A stretch of 64,000 bases of DNA from Phyllostachys edulis (lineage: Eukaryota; Streptophyta; Magnoliopsida; Poales; Poaceae). Within the stretch, counting starts at the first letter, position 1, and each line of letters begins with the position of its first letter. The stretch spans positions 100,240,784-100,304,783 of the forward strand of contig CM070562.1 in assembly GCA_036346405.1 (NCBI GenBank), given 5' to 3'. Position numbers and translations under genes: made by a program. This document shows positions 12,481 through 24,509 of this stretch, piece after piece. Below the pieces are notes generated by a model, which was not told the origin of the DNA, made no database searches, and saw only the letters and a program-made list of their open reading frames with translations.

Positions 12481-12811
12481 AAATACAGGTGATAGAGGCG
12501 GGCGAGCATAGATGGGCAAGGCGTGTCTTACAAGAACGAAGCGAAGATGGGGCCGAAAGCGAGGCAAAAATAAGGGGCAATGGGCGAAGTCGCTCTGCAG
12601 CTCTGATGGGATTCAAGAACCTCGCGGTCGCCGATCATGGAAATTGGCTAACGCATCATGGGTCCCAAGAATACGGAAGTCAGTTGCCCCACCACGTCAC
12701 GCGCTGGCCGACGCCAATGCCGCTACCGAAGTTGATTTGCCATGCAGAGCTACCTTCCACGACAAGAAGCGCTGAATGACACGCTGTCGGTCCCCAAATG
12801 ATTCCACGCCA

Positions 12812-12896
12812 GATGGGGTCTAATTTTGCAAATACGGTGGAGGGGGGTCATTTTTGCAATTACGTGGCGTGCTATGTACAAATCAAAAAAAAATCC
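12812..12896 (-). repeat. Right terminal inverted repeat of MULE-1
   Basis: The reverse complement begins GGATTTTTTTTTGATTTG and continues into CACGTAATTGCAAAAATGAC, matching the left end. The right target duplication GAAAAGCAA follows at 12897-12905. Confidence 0.85.
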
Positions 12897-12905
12897 GAAA
12901 AGCAA

Positions 12906-12943
12906 AAGAAGCTACTGCAAGCTAAAAGCATTGAGATTTTGCA
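12906..12943 (+). pseudogene. DEAH13: DEAH13 exon 3, part after the MULE
   Basis: Following the right target duplication the exon resumes in frame and encodes KKLLQAKSIEIL, a recognisable DEAH13 block, ending CA before a GTATGC donor at 12944. The next exon supplies the G of the split Gln codon. Confidence 0.85.
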
Positions 12944-13043
12944 GTATGCTAGCCTTAACTTATTCTCGAGAATGATGTATATTTTCTATGATGGTTTGTA
13001 TATTCTCCGATGATTGTATATGACACTCGCCTCGCTTCAATAG

Positions 13044-13111
13044 GAAGCACAAGATTTCAGATGATGCGATTATTGCCAAGATGCTTCGGGGGATCTGGTC
13101 AAATCATTTGA
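13044..13111 (+). pseudogene. DEAH13: DEAH13 exon 4, cut off by MULE-2
   Basis: After a 100-bp intron (12944-13043, GT..AG) the exon opens with KHKISDDA, the family block that follows AKSIEILQ. Beyond that, similarity continues only with a shift (GATGCTTCGGGG resembles the codons for HASG), so a small indel is present. The exon ends where the MULE-2 terminus begins. Confidence 0.75.
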
Positions 13112-14099
13112 GATTTTTTAAAATAATACTATTTTAAAAGATAATTACAAAAATAAATATTCGATTTTTTTTTACAAAACTACTTCTCTGTCACCATTTG
13201 AAATGGAGACAGGCTCTTGTTGCCATTTCAACTGCCGATAGGAACCATGTAGCCAAATGGAACAGTGGGGAGGTTCCTGTCACCAGTTCAATTGGCGACA
13301 TGACCCTATTGAAATGGCGACAGGAGGGCCCTGTCATTTTTATTTATTTATGTGTAGCAGCTGAAATTTTAATGCACAAGTTCATTGTCATTTGGACATT
13401 TATTTTTTATGTTGTTCCCTGCCTTGCTACACCAATAAGTGAATGCCAAAAGAGAACGAGATTTGAAATCGGCTTTACAACAGAGTTGCGAATTGAAATA
13501 GACTTTATAATAAAGTTGTGGATTACACGGTGAGCAGGGTTTTGTTGCATGCATAAGGAACAACATCATGCACGATGCAACAAACTGAAAGACACCTACG
13601 ATACATATGCGCCTTTTTGGAATGAAAATAAAGTCGATTAGAACAAAGATCATTAGTTTCTACTCGCGGCTCCTCTTGGGGCGCACCCCGCTTGTCGCCC
13701 CTAGCCTCGGGCCCTGGTGTGGCGAGTACGTCAAAGGCTCGGGCGCCCGAGGTACCTGATCGGCATAAGTAGCGGAGGGATCTGCGTCGGTGGCTCCGGT
13801 CGGCCCAGCGCGCTGTAGCCATAAAGCCCCTACGGAGACTGGTCGCCACGCCGGTGGCTGTAATCCCCAAGTGTGACTCCTCGTGCAACTCCCCGGTCCC
13901 CTCGTCCGGCTCACCCAAAGCAGCGTAAGACTTGTGAAACATTACGTTATGCATGTAATCTTGGCTAAAGCCCTAAGATAGTACGCTATGCATGCAAGCA
14001 AGATAGTCATACCTCGTCGCCCAAAACCAGAGGATGACTATGTGTACACCTGCCCCATGTACGGGTGTAACTCAGGACCTGTCAGAGAAAATTGCCGTT

Positions 14100-16380
14100 A
14101 ATAACTACTGGAGTTCGAAATAAAGAACCGGACGTGACTTTTTCATGTCAACTCGCAAAGCGTGGTCGTGGTACTCGGCAAAGATGGTGCCACGAGGACC
14201 CGACACCATGTCCGGCGAGGAGTCTCGTGCGTGGCGACCGTGGCTCACCCCCCATCCACGCACAGGTGGGTCCACCCGGTCTCTTGGCATACGACAAGCC
14301 GCGATCTCAATCCCCCGTCTCGACTCCTCGAGGAACTACGCCATGATCGCTCTGATGTCCTACACCGTCATGTTGAAGCGCTCCACGAGCGTCAACTGAT
14401 GCACGGAGGCCGCCAACTCGTGCACCTCCTAGTGCAGATCGACCTGTACACATAATTAACAAGTTAGAAACTGATATCTTGCGAAGCAAATAAAAATATG
14501 GACCATTCAATACGTACCACGCGATGGAATGCAGAGTCGGGCTGGGTGGGGTACGTGTCGGACGTCGCAGCCTCGTGTCGTGGTGGGTCGTCCACGACCC
14601 TCTCACGCAATAACCTCGTCTCGACCGGGCGTGCCACTCGATGTACTTCTGCAGAAGTCTTTGGGGTCATAGGGAGCATCCTCCTCGACGACATCATCAA
14701 CGGCGTTGACCCAGCCCTAGATCCAAGGGAACATCTTCTTTGCCCAGGAAGTTGTAACATATACTCCCTTTCTAGTGTACCTATAGAAGGCAAAACGAGT
14801 ATTTTGTAGGTACGTGACACAAATGGTAAGACAGAAGTAAAACATGAACTTACCTATGGACGTTCGGCGGCACCCGCTCCCCCAGAGGGGTGGGACCTCC
14901 TGTCGCAGACCGAACTGGCACATGACCCGCTGCACCTGGTACTCCTCTTCGAAGACGTCATGCACTAAGGGCCTCCGCGTGAACCAATACTCATGGTCTC
15001 ACGTGCACAGGCTCGACAGCCCTCGGGGCATGCGCGCGTACACCCTTTCGGGAGTGTACGGTGTCCAGATGACACAGTCATCCATCAGCTGATCAAACAT
15101 CACAACGTAGTCCAGGTAGGATGCGTGCATAGTGATCGGCGCATAGGTGACATGTGGAATAGAACAACCCAAACTTAGCACACGAGATTGAAATACATTA
15201 CGAAAAAGAATAAATGCTCAGGAAACTTACCCATCGGCGGCACCACACCATACCCATGATCGGTCGTTCCACGTCGTCGCCCTCTACGTACATGTTGACT
15301 GTGTACACTCGCAGGTCCAACTGTGGTCGTCCAATCTGGAAGTGCTCGAAGGACCTGGCCCGGCTGGCGGGCACCTCCAGGATGGAGTTTCTCGAGCCCG
15401 TGGGGCGTGTCGCCTGAAGCATGCATACATCAGCGACAACATCATGGCCCCAGGTGTAGGGCTGGATCTCCTCCACCTGTTAGTCCGCCAGCTCTCGTGC
15501 TTATCGGATAATGTGCTTGTCGACATTGTTGCCGTGGGACCCCAGGAACATCACCCACCCGAACAGCCACAGCAAGTAGGCCTCGAAGTGCCTCCTCACC
15601 GTGTGGTCGGGTGTGTCCTCCGCCATACGCTCGGGCTGCAAGAAGACAGATACACATCAGCAAGGTGCATAAATCAATTGATGCGAGAGGACAAGAGTTT
15701 CGAAGACTTACATAGAACTGACAGATCCACTTCATCGTCGGCCCATGGGTGCTGCTGAACTCCCTTAAGTCGCTATCCGACGGCAGCACCCCCTGGAACC
15801 TCGCCAGGAACTTTGTACGCCACGTGGCCAGGATGTCATACGCCGCCATGGGGAAGCCTGCACAGGGCAACCCGGTCAGGAAGCTCACGTCCTGCAGCGT
15901 CGACGCCATCTCCTAATCTGAAGGTGAACGTGTCGTCTTGACCTCACCGGTCAACAGCGCCCGCCGGGAGGCATCGGTCGTCTGGCGTCTCGGACATACG
16001 CCCGCCACCCGTCGATCTCGGTCGTCCTCCCACATCGCCTCAACCATCCTCACCAGTGGAAGGAGGCCTGCTTGCCTCAACTACATCGAAAAATATTAAG
16101 AACAAAAGTTAGTCCACACAAAGTAGTCATGCTGCAAATGAGTACACGAAGGTCGCATATCACGACGTACCTCGGAACAACGTGGGTCCACCTCCATGCC
16201 CTCATGGGTGTGCTTAACTCGTGAGACGGCGCCCGGCTCAATCGCCAACTCACCTCCTAGGGAGGATGGTCTTGGCTGACTCACGATGATCTTGCGTCGA
16301 TGACCAAGGTCAAGCAAGGCATATGGCCATTGCTTGGCGGTCACAGGTCCGCTTATACTTGAAAATTCAGTGCATACATT
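14100..16380 (-). pseudogene. Plant mobile domain (PMD) gene remnant in MULE-2
   Basis: Minus-strand exons read as a PMD protein better than the MULE-1 copy. LRQAGLLPLVRMVEAM is near 16050, followed by ASTLQDVSFLTGLPCAGFP near 15880 and by TMKWICQF. A GT..AG intron leads to an exon near 15620 with RHFEAYLLWLFGWVMFLGSH. FEHFQIGRPQLDLRVY with VERPIMGMVWCRR is near 15280, and YQVQRVMCQFGLRQEVPP is near 14910. Introns with GT..AG borders are visible (for example ending ATGTAG before LRQAG). Stops inside exons (for example after DKHIIR) show it is no longer functional. It is probably cargo of MULE-2. Confidence 0.75.
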
Positions 16381-16399
16381 GTAAAATAAGTACCGTACA

Positions 16400-17085
16400 C
16401 AAATACAAACAAAATTTAAGTTGGAATTATTTTTATTAAGCTATACAAACTATACTAAGCTAATTTAGGTTGTTTTTTTTTGCCTATCTGCAATCATGAT
16501 TTTTTTTTCAATTTAAGATGGTTCATGCTATTTTCCTAGTTTTTTTTAAAAAAATTGGCACTAACACAGTAATTACCACGCACAAATGGAAACCAAAATT
16601 AAGCAAAGATTATTTTCATTAATCTCTACCTACCCTATTAAGCTACTTTGCAATTTTTACAGATGTTTAATACATATCTTGCTACTTTCGTTGTTTAAAA
16701 AGTGTCTCCAACATTTTTTAAATATTTACCTTGTGCAAATAAAAGCAATAAATAAAGTTTGTATTATTTTAATTCAGCTCTATGTAACCTATGTAGCAAC
16801 TCCGAATTTTCTTTACAATTGTCATGCTATTTTCCTAGTTTAAAAAGTATTTTCGGCAATTTTTACATATTTTTAATAGGTGTCTTCCTATTTTTTCCAT
16901 ATTTATTCTAAATCATTCGTATACTATAGCAAAATTAATATATGCACAATTAACTAAACTATACATAGCTCAAATGATGTACTACATAAAACAGCTAAAA
17001 TTATCTAATCTTATGAATTATATGTTGCTATTTTTATTTGCTAACCAACAAGGTTTCCAAATAATGTACGAAGTTGCAAAAATAT
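16400..17085. other. AT-rich stretch with degenerate repeats
   Basis: Phrases such as GCTATTTTCCTAGTTT and TTTAAAAAGT recur at about 16530, 16690 and 16830, suggesting a decayed tandem repeat of about 150 bp. No gene is seen. The right boundary is the suspected deletion junction. Confidence 0.4.
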
Positions 17086-17086
17086 G

Positions 17087-18180
17087 AACTTGCCCATTCC
17101 AGAAGGTGCATGGCAAGATCTGACCATGAATTTTATTGAAGGGTTACCCAAATCAGAAACTGCGATGTGATCATGGTAATTGTGGATCGATTGACTAAGT
17201 ACTCGCATTTTCTTCCCCTAAGGCATCCCTTCACAGCATCTCAGGTGGCTCGAGTCTTTCTTGACAATATTGTGAAATTACATGGGGTACCCCGCTCTAT
17301 TTTGTCGGATCGGGACAAAGTGTGTTACCAGTGTGTTCTGGCGAGAGTTGTTTCATGCGGTTGGCACCAAATTACATTACAACACGGTGTGTCATCCTCA
17401 AACCGACGGACAAACGGAACGAGTTAATCAGTGCTTAGAGATGTATCTGCGTTGTGTAGTTCATAATTGTCCTACGAAGTGGAAATCTTGGTTAGCAATG
17501 ACTGAATTATGGTACAACTCCAGTTTCCATTCTGCTTTGGGTTGTTCTCCTTTCAAAGCCTTGTGTGGAGTGGAACCAAATTTTTGTGCCATGCCCAATC
17601 TGTCAATTCAGACAACTACTGAAGCAAATGAATTGACTTAGGGTCACCACTCCTATATAGAGATGCTCAAGACTCAGCTAGCTTGGGCACAGAAAAGAAT
17701 GAAGTTACAAGCCGACAAACACCGTCACGACTGACAATTCCAAGTCACAGAACATGTGCTTCTGAAGCTTCAGCCTTACACTCAGCTCTCTGTCGTTAAT
17801 CGATCGTTCCCAATTCAAATACTTTGGCCCATTTGTGGTGTTGGAATGGATCGGTGCAGTGGCATACAAACTGCAGTTACCAGCAAACAGCGCAGTTCAT
17901 CCGGTGTTTCATGTCTCTCAGTTGAAGCCTTTCACTCCTAACTATGTGCTGGTGTTCAAAAAGATTTGGAGGCGGTCGATGACTTAACAGTAGGAACTCC
18001 CGAGCTGGTCGAAATTCTAGATCGCCGTCTGGTGAAGAAGGGGAACTCGGCGATGCAGCAGATTCTGGTACAATGGTCCACTTTACCTGCAGCTTGTGTG
18101 ACATGGGAAGACTACTCTGTGATTCGAAGCTGTTTTCCTCATTCGACAATCTGGAGTCCAGCTACATCTCAGGGGGGTGA
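17087..18180 (+). pseudogene. Gypsy (chromovirus-type) integrase and chromodomain remnant
   Basis: The sequence opens within the integrase at NLPIPEGAWQDLTMDFIEGL. It continues with VDRLTKYSHFLPLRHPF, then a frameshift near 17320, then HPQTDGQTERVNQCLEMY, which holds the catalytic Glu region. The C-terminal part (18000-18150) includes ILDRRLVKKG and VTWEDYSVIRSCFP, typical of the chromodomain-like tail of chromoviruses. Stops occur at about 17640 and 17735. Gag, protease, RT and the 5' LTR are absent, so only the 3' end of the element survives. Confidence 0.8.
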
Positions 18181-18181
18181 G

Positions 18182-18350
18182 TGTCACACCTCCATGCTCG
18201 GGTTTGTCCATGGTGGTGGACACAGGACGATACGGGGATGATCCAAGGAAGAAGAAGACTATGATGCTGCCAGTAGGACCAAACGGGAAAGCTGTGGGGG
18301 TGAGCTGGTGGACTCAGCGTGAGTGGGTGCGTGGAACGGGTGTATGTGCC
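18182..18350 (+). mobile_element. 3' LTR of the Gypsy remnant, left part
   Basis: The LTR starts TGTCACACC right after a G-run polypurine tract (CAGGGGGGTGAG). It is cut at 18350 by the hAT-like element and continues at 25035. Confidence 0.65.
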
Positions 18351-19836
18351 TAGGGGTGAAAACGGATTGGATAGTTTTCGACCGATCCGGACGAAAACGG
18401 ATTCGGATTGTCTGGGATCAGATTTTTCTTGGATAATTCTCGGATCGGAAACGAATCTGATTTTTTTTTTCTAAGCGAATCACGAATCTGATAGTCTCTA
18501 TTATCCGTTTAATATGGATCTGAATCTGGATTAACCTGGATATCTGAAATGGGATATCCTGATTTTGGCCCAAAAGAGAAATGAGATTTTAATTGATTTA
18601 GAATTTTAAAATGCAACAAATCAAATAGCCTTTTAGAAAATAGCAAATAGAGTTCAAAAATTCTAGAAAAAACCACATAAATTTATTGAATTATTTTTAA
18701 CTTAATAAAATTAATTTCAACTTAAACTTTGTTTTTATTTTTGCATATAAATTATTTTAAATTTCTAAAAAATAGGAAAAACCTTTTAAAATCTAGAAAA
18801 TTCAAGAAATTAATTAAAATTTTATTTTTCACTTTAAATCCAATAAAATCGCAGTAAAACTCAATAAATTTTATTTTTGACATTAAAAATTAGGAAATTA
18901 AATAATTGACTTTATTTTACTATTTTTCCTTTTTAACCAAGAAAACTCTTTTAAATATCGAAAATTCAATAAAAATAATAAATTTATTAATATTATTTTT
19001 GGTAACATACTTTGGGATGTTACAGTCATTTGCATATAGATTAACCATTCAGCCTGATCGATATTAGTGTGAACTAAGTTTTATGTATGTGATGAACTAA
19101 GTGTGAATGCGTGATGACTTGTGACTTTGTGAGTTATGACTTATGAGCTAAATATGGTAAACTAAGTGTTATGTTTGTGATAAACTAGTTAATGCAGCTT
19201 GCTAGTGCCAATGTTATGTGTGGTTGCTGAAAATATGAATAATTCATGAATGTTTGCATCAAACACTACAACAAAACAGGCTATACTGGACGCCTCATCA
19301 CAGACGGTTTCTGGAAACCGTTAGTGCTGTAACTATCACAAACGGTTTTACAAACATGACCATCTATGTTACTAGCCCTGGCTAGAACCATCTGTGATGT
19401 TGCAATTATCACAGACGGTTTTTAATTATAACCATCTGTAAAGTATCATAGACGGTTTTTAACACGAACCGTCTGTGATATTATGGTCATTACAGACGAT
19501 GGCAGAAATTTTTGAATGCGTGCGCGAGAGGCGAAATATTTTGGCACTGTCCTTATATATTATAGCCACCCCCGCCTTGTCTTATCCATCGCCGCCCTCT
19601 CCCTCCTCGATTCTTTGACGCGTTCGATGAGGAGACGCAACGGGACGAGGAGGAGGAGAGGGACGCCAAGATGCCCGATCGAAGCGGCGCAAGACCCCAG
19701 ACGGTCCGACTACCGCCATGAGCTCCTCCGCCTCGTCAGGACGCCACAGCTCATCGTACAAGGCACTCTTGACGAAGAGTGTCTTGTGCAAGATCACCGC
19801 TTATGACACAAGCGGTGACGCCAGACCGCCTCCTTC

Positions 19837-20100
19837 ATTGCGGTGATATCCTCCATCCGATCCTCCTCTTCCATGTTGATATCTACCATGCTAGTAAGTG
19901 ATCAATCGCTTGTCGCCTCCCCGCCTTTGTTGCTTTTGGTGGCTGTTAGTGGTGACCATGGTTTTCTTGTGAATAAATAGATCAAGATAAGATTACGGAT
20001 TTTGAGATGAAGCTCATGGACATCGAAAGCGAGCACCTCGGCATCCCTGACTCCGAGTACCAGGCCATCATCCGCCTCTTCGCCTCGGACTCGTTTTCCT
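19837..20100 (+). pseudogene. Captured PCNA gene fragment with intron
   Basis: The exon at 19981-20100 encodes DKITDFEMKLMDIESEHLGI followed by PDSEYQAIIR, the well-conserved middle of plant PCNA (the DNA sliding clamp). It then drifts and is lost. Before it lies an intron with a GTAAGT donor near 19892 and a TAG acceptor at 19978-19980. The bases just upstream of the donor resemble codons for FMFESP, the end of the preceding PCNA exon, though diverged. Keeping the intron means capture at the DNA level. The fragment is far too short to make a clamp protein. Confidence 0.75.
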
Positions 20101-20575
20101 CCTTGGTTACAACCAACCCTAACAGATTTTGGTTTACAAGACTTTGTATGGTAAAACAGTCACAACTTTTGCATACGAACTCGAATTGTGACGTTCTTTG
20201 GTTCGTTGGAAAGCTAACGAAAAGTTCAATCCGAAAATCCCCAAAAAATTGAAAACCCTAAAAAGGTCGTTTTTGGCCTCAAAACTGTCTCCGAAGTTTC
20301 AACACCCGTTTTCGTCGTTCGTTTGCCGTCCAGTTTGAGTTTTCTTTCATTCCAAATTGTGTAAGCAACCATATGCAGATACTCAGGTCCAACTATCTAG
20401 CAATTGATTGGTTTGGCTCAAAATTCGATTTTTTTTGCAATAGAAAAGCTATCACAGACGGTTCTAAACAATAACCGCCTACGAAAAAACTATCACAGAC
20501 GGTTCTGAACAAGAAACGTCTAGATGGTTCTTGTTCAGAACCGTCTGTGATAGCTTTTTCACAGACAGTTAAAAA

Positions 20576-20737
20576 TGTTAGAAGGATAAAACTAGGGTTT
20601 GCTATTTACAACTCTGCATCTTATTCATTAATGAAGGGGATATATATAGACATCGATACATGGGCCTCATGGGCTACAAGGGCCTCATGGGCCAAGAGAG
20701 AGAGGGAGAGAATGTAGAATATACAATACTCTTAACA
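20576..20737 (-). repeat. Copia-2 3' LTR
   Basis: 162 bp, TG..CA ends; directly repeated at 24510-24671 with one mismatch seen. Confidence 0.92.
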
Positions 20738-20899
20738 CCCCCCTTCAAACTCAAGGTAGATCAGAGGATCTCGTAATCGAAGTTTGAGTAGATGAAGTCG
20801 ATGATGTTCTCTAGTTTGAGCTTTAGTGAAGAAATCGCAACTTGAAGCTCGAGGGAATATACTTGAGGGTGATGGTCAATCTACGACAATGAGATCGTA

Positions 20900-23800
20900 A
20901 AGGATGCATCAACACCAATGTGTTTTGTCACCATGCTTAACTCGATCATCGCAATTTGAATGGCGCTTGTATTGTCACAAAAGAGAGGGGTAGGATTGTC
21001 ACAAGGGACACCAAGATCACTCAAAAGCCATCGGCCAAATGATCTCGATGTTGTAGCGGCAAGTGCTCAAGCTCAACCTCTGACTAGAGCGTGACACCGC
21101 ATGCGCTTCTTGGACTTCAAGCGATAAGCGGTACCAATAGAGATACAAGAGCTGCGATGATCGGCGATCGCCAGGATCACTCGCCTAAGTGAGTCGAGTA
21201 AGCGTGGAGTCAAGCCGACTTGAACGGCATAGAACAGACGCTCGACACAGCCCTCTCAAGTATCTCAAAGACACGAAGAACATGACCATAGTGAATCGAG
21301 GTGGGAGCATCGATAAACTGGCCGAGCACATGAACAAAGATGAGCAATGTCCGCCTAGCGACGATGAGATAGACAAGGCTCCCAACAAGTTGACGATAAG
21401 CGGAAAGGATCTGCTCAGGTACACCGTCAGTAGGTCGGCCGCAAGTGAAGCTCCATGGGTATGGCGGCGAAGACAGTATCGATCATCCCAGAGCGAGCAA
21501 GCGGATCCTCGAACATAGCGACGCTTTGAGAGATAGTAGCCATCACCATCGTAATGAACCTCAATTCCTAGAAAATAGCTCAATGGTCCCAAATCGGACA
21601 TCATAAACCTGCTCACTCAATTTCTTCTTGACAAAGGCCACGTGGTTCATGTCATCTCTCAATCAAGATATCATCTACATACGTAAGAAGCAAAGCACGA
21701 CCTCCGAGAAGTGTGAATAAACAAGGCAAGGTCATGCTCACTGGTGAAACCAAGAAATCGAATCACGTAATCGAACGCCGAACCAAGCACGAGGAGCTCG
21801 CTGAGACCATATAGAGCACGTCTAAGGCGACAAACATAACCTGTAGGAGCCTCAACACCTGGGGGTGGCTGCATATAGACCTCCTCATGTAGATCACCAT
21901 GAAGAAAAGCATTCTTGACATCCATCTGAGATATAGTCCATGTGCGTATTGTTGCAACTGCAATAAGAGTACGGACTGTGGTCATATGAGCAACTGGAGC
22001 AAAAGTCTCATCATAATCTCGACCATAAGCCTGCTGAAAACCTCTTGCAACAAGACGAGCCTTGTACCACTCTACTGACCCATCTAATTTGTTCTTTATT
22101 TTGTACACCCACTTGCAAGTGATAGGAACAGCTCCAGATGGTAGCGGAATAAGATCCCAAGTGCCCGTGCACTCTAATGCTGTGAGCTCCTCTGTCATAG
22201 CCAACTGCCACTCAGTACAACCGACAGCCTCGATAGGTACTGACTCACCATCGTGACCAAGACGAGAAAAACCCCATCTCTCTGGTGCCTGAATAGAAGA
22301 ATGATCACGTAGGGCATATCGTGATGTAGTAGAACGATTGTCAGAGTCGATGGTACTGGCCGGAGGATCAAGCGGAGGAGAGGAGGACTGAGGATCAAGT
22401 GGAGGAGAGGAGGACTGAGGATCAAGTGGAGGAGAGGAGGGCTGAGGATCAGAAGGAACTCTCTGTCGGCGACTATAGTGGAAGGGAAGAGTGGAAGTAT
22501 TAGAAACTGGTGGAGCTGGTGGAGAAGACACACGAGAAGGTGAAATTGGTGGAGAAAGTGTATCTAGAGAAGGCAAGTCTGATGAATGAATGGGAGGTAG
22601 ACACAAAAAGGAAGTGGAATCTGTGGAAGGAGAAGTGGGATGTGTAGATGGATGATGAAAGAAAGGTCGTCCCTCGTCAAAAGTCACATCACGAGAGGTG
22701 CGAATGCGACGTCCGAGGATCATAGCAACGATAGCCCTTATGCTCGTGGACTATAACCCGTAAAAACACACTCAATCGATCGATGGCTCGGCTTTGTGCG
22801 CCACGAGGTGCTAGAAGGACATAGCGCATACAACCAAAAACGCTAAGATGAGCATAGTGGCGGGTGCTCAGACAGACCTCACCAGACACTTGCCTCAAGC
22901 TTAGAAGAGGGTGACGGTAAGCAATAAGATAGACTCAGAGACCGCTTCCTCCAAAAGTGAGAGGGACAAAGGAGGAAATGAGAAGAGTACGAGCAGTCTC
23001 GATGATGTGACGGTGCTTGCCCTCAGCAACACCATTCTGAGCATGAGCACCAGGACACGAGAGCTGAGGAAGAGTACCCTTAGAAGAAAGGAACTGACGA
23101 AAGGCTGAGGAAAGATACTCTCCTCCAGAGTCAGAACGGAAAACATGAATGGAAGAAGAAAACTGTGTATGAACCATCTTAGCAAAAGACTGATAAATGG
23201 AAATCAATTGAGAGCGATGTTTCATAAAATAGATCCAAGTATATCGAGAGTGATCATCAACAAATATGACATAATAACTATGACCACCCTTCGAAACAAA
23301 AGGAGATGGACCCCATACATCTGAATGCAATAAATCAAAAGGATCAGAAGACTGAGAGGTACTACCGGGATATGGAAGTTGTAGTTGTTTTCCCAACTTA
23401 CAACCAGTACAATGAAAACTAGACTCAACAGCAACATGACCTAAGGAACCCCAGTGAACTAAAGTGGTGAGACGAGCTCCACAAAGATGACCAAGTCGAT
23501 GATGCCACTTGCTGAAGGAAGACCCAACAGGAGACTGAGATGAAGACATAGCAGAAGACACCAAGGCCTTCGACGTACTGGTGAAAGGAAGATGTAAGGT
23601 GTCCAAGACATAGAGACTGGGAGAGCCTCTACGGTGATGGCCAGAACCAATCACTCTTCTGCTCTGACGATCCTAAATGAAACAAGAAGAATCATCAAAT
23701 CCAATGAAACAGTTCATATCAATTAGTTGACCAACAGAAAAAAGATTCATAGATAGCTGAGGAACAAAAGATACATCAGGAATAGAGAAGCAAGATGTAG

Positions 23801-24509
23801 AGAGAATGCCCTGATGGGTAATAGAGCAAGGTGTACCATCAGCAGTGTGAACATAGGTAGCATCGATCACAGACCTCTGAGCAACAAGCCGAGAGCCGCC
23901 GATGTGACATGAAAAGAAGCACTGAGTCCGTAACCCAAGGATGAGCGGCGCTAGAAGCGAAGGTGCAAGCTGATGTCATAGCGAATAATCGATCCGAAGT
24001 CACATAGATGTGGATGTGTCGTGAGTGAGTGCTCTGAAGGCCCAAGAGATGCTCCACGACGACGGCCAAATGGTACATCTAGCACGATAGGCAATAAGTC
24101 GATCTGGATGCAACTTGAAACATTTGTCAACATGATGACCATCCTCTTGCAATGGGAACAAACCAACACTCTCAGGTGTTGCTCGTAGATCGCATCACTG
24201 TGAGAGACTCAGACAAAGATGTGGTGAGGATCCTGAGACATGCATAAGGGAATGAAGACGAGTCTCCTCTGCAATCAAACTAGAGAACTCCTCACTCAGA
24301 GTCGGTGGAGTGGGATAGTTGAGCAACTGAGTACGAACAGGCTCAAACTCCGATCAAGCCCCATCACAAATCGATACATGAGCGTCACGAGCATACTCAT
24401 CTTTGGCAAGACAAGACCGACAGTAACAAAGAAATTTTGTTATAGACTCTAGAGGACCGGTGATATGAGTGAAAGCACTGTAATACTCCTCCACTGACTG
24501 ATCTGGCTA
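20900..24509 (-). pseudogene. Copia-2 gag-pol polyprotein, degraded
   Basis: In minus-strand order: a gag piece (QSVEEYYSAFTHI near 24490), and a zinc-knuckle-like CSHCKEDGHHVDKC across a frame shift near 24130. The protease-to-GAG-pre-integrase part is at 23870-23670, with SMNLFSVGQLIDMNC. Integrase at 23654-22935 has HRLGHL, CTGCKLGKQLQLPYP, FVDDHSRYTWIYFM, SDSGGEYLSS and NGVAEGKHRHIIET. RT at 22200-21670 has ARLVARGFQQAYGRDYDETF and MDVKNAFLHGDL. The YVDD active-site region is broken near 21670. An RNase H-like tail decays towards 20900. Several stops and shifts mean it is dead despite its young LTRs. Confidence 0.85.
22368..22460 (-). repeat. In-frame 27-bp repeat in the Copia-2 integrase-RT linker
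   Basis: GAGGATCAAGTGGAGGAGAG-type units repeat about three times and encode SSPPLDPQ-like repeats on the minus strand. They lie between integrase and RT, a region that tolerates length change. Confidence 0.8.

Larger units (their letters stand above)
376..12896 (-). mobile_element. MULE-1: 12.5-kb Mutator-like element with transposase and PMD gene remnants
   Basis: The ends are terminal inverted repeats starting GAATTTTTTTTATTT (left) and, as reverse complement, GGATTTTTTTTTGATTTG (right). Further in, both share CACGTAATTGCAAAAATGACCC. A perfect 9-bp target duplication GAAAAGCAA (367-375 and 12897-12905) proves insertion into exon 3 of the helicase gene. Inside, on the minus strand, are a decayed MuDR-type transposase (about 8890-11250) and a decayed plant mobile domain gene (about 5930-8440). 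An LTR-like segment lies at 2958-5209. Stops and frameshifts in both genes make the copy non-autonomous. Confidence 0.9.
13112..17085 (-). mobile_element. MULE-2: left part of a Mutator-like element carrying a PMD gene, right end lost
   Basis: The left terminus GATTTTTTAAAATAATAC and the following ACAAAAATAAATATTCGA resemble the terminus of MULE-3 at 42336 (GAATTTTTTTTAATAAAC, then ACAAAAATAAATCACGA), so this is the same terminus family. It enters the helicase gene after exon 4. A PMD gene remnant fills 14100-16380 on the minus strand. No matching right inverted repeat appears before the Gypsy homology starts near 17087, so the element is truncated there. No transposase is seen. Confidence 0.6.

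Noticed and set aside
18570..19025. Separate LTR ending TTTGGGATGTTACA
   Set aside because: The tip looks like an LTR end, but no TG start or target duplication was found inside the hAT-like element, so it is only mentioned.
21189..21518. Plus-strand frame in Copia-2
   Set aside because: Shadow of the minus-strand RNase H region of the Copia polyprotein.
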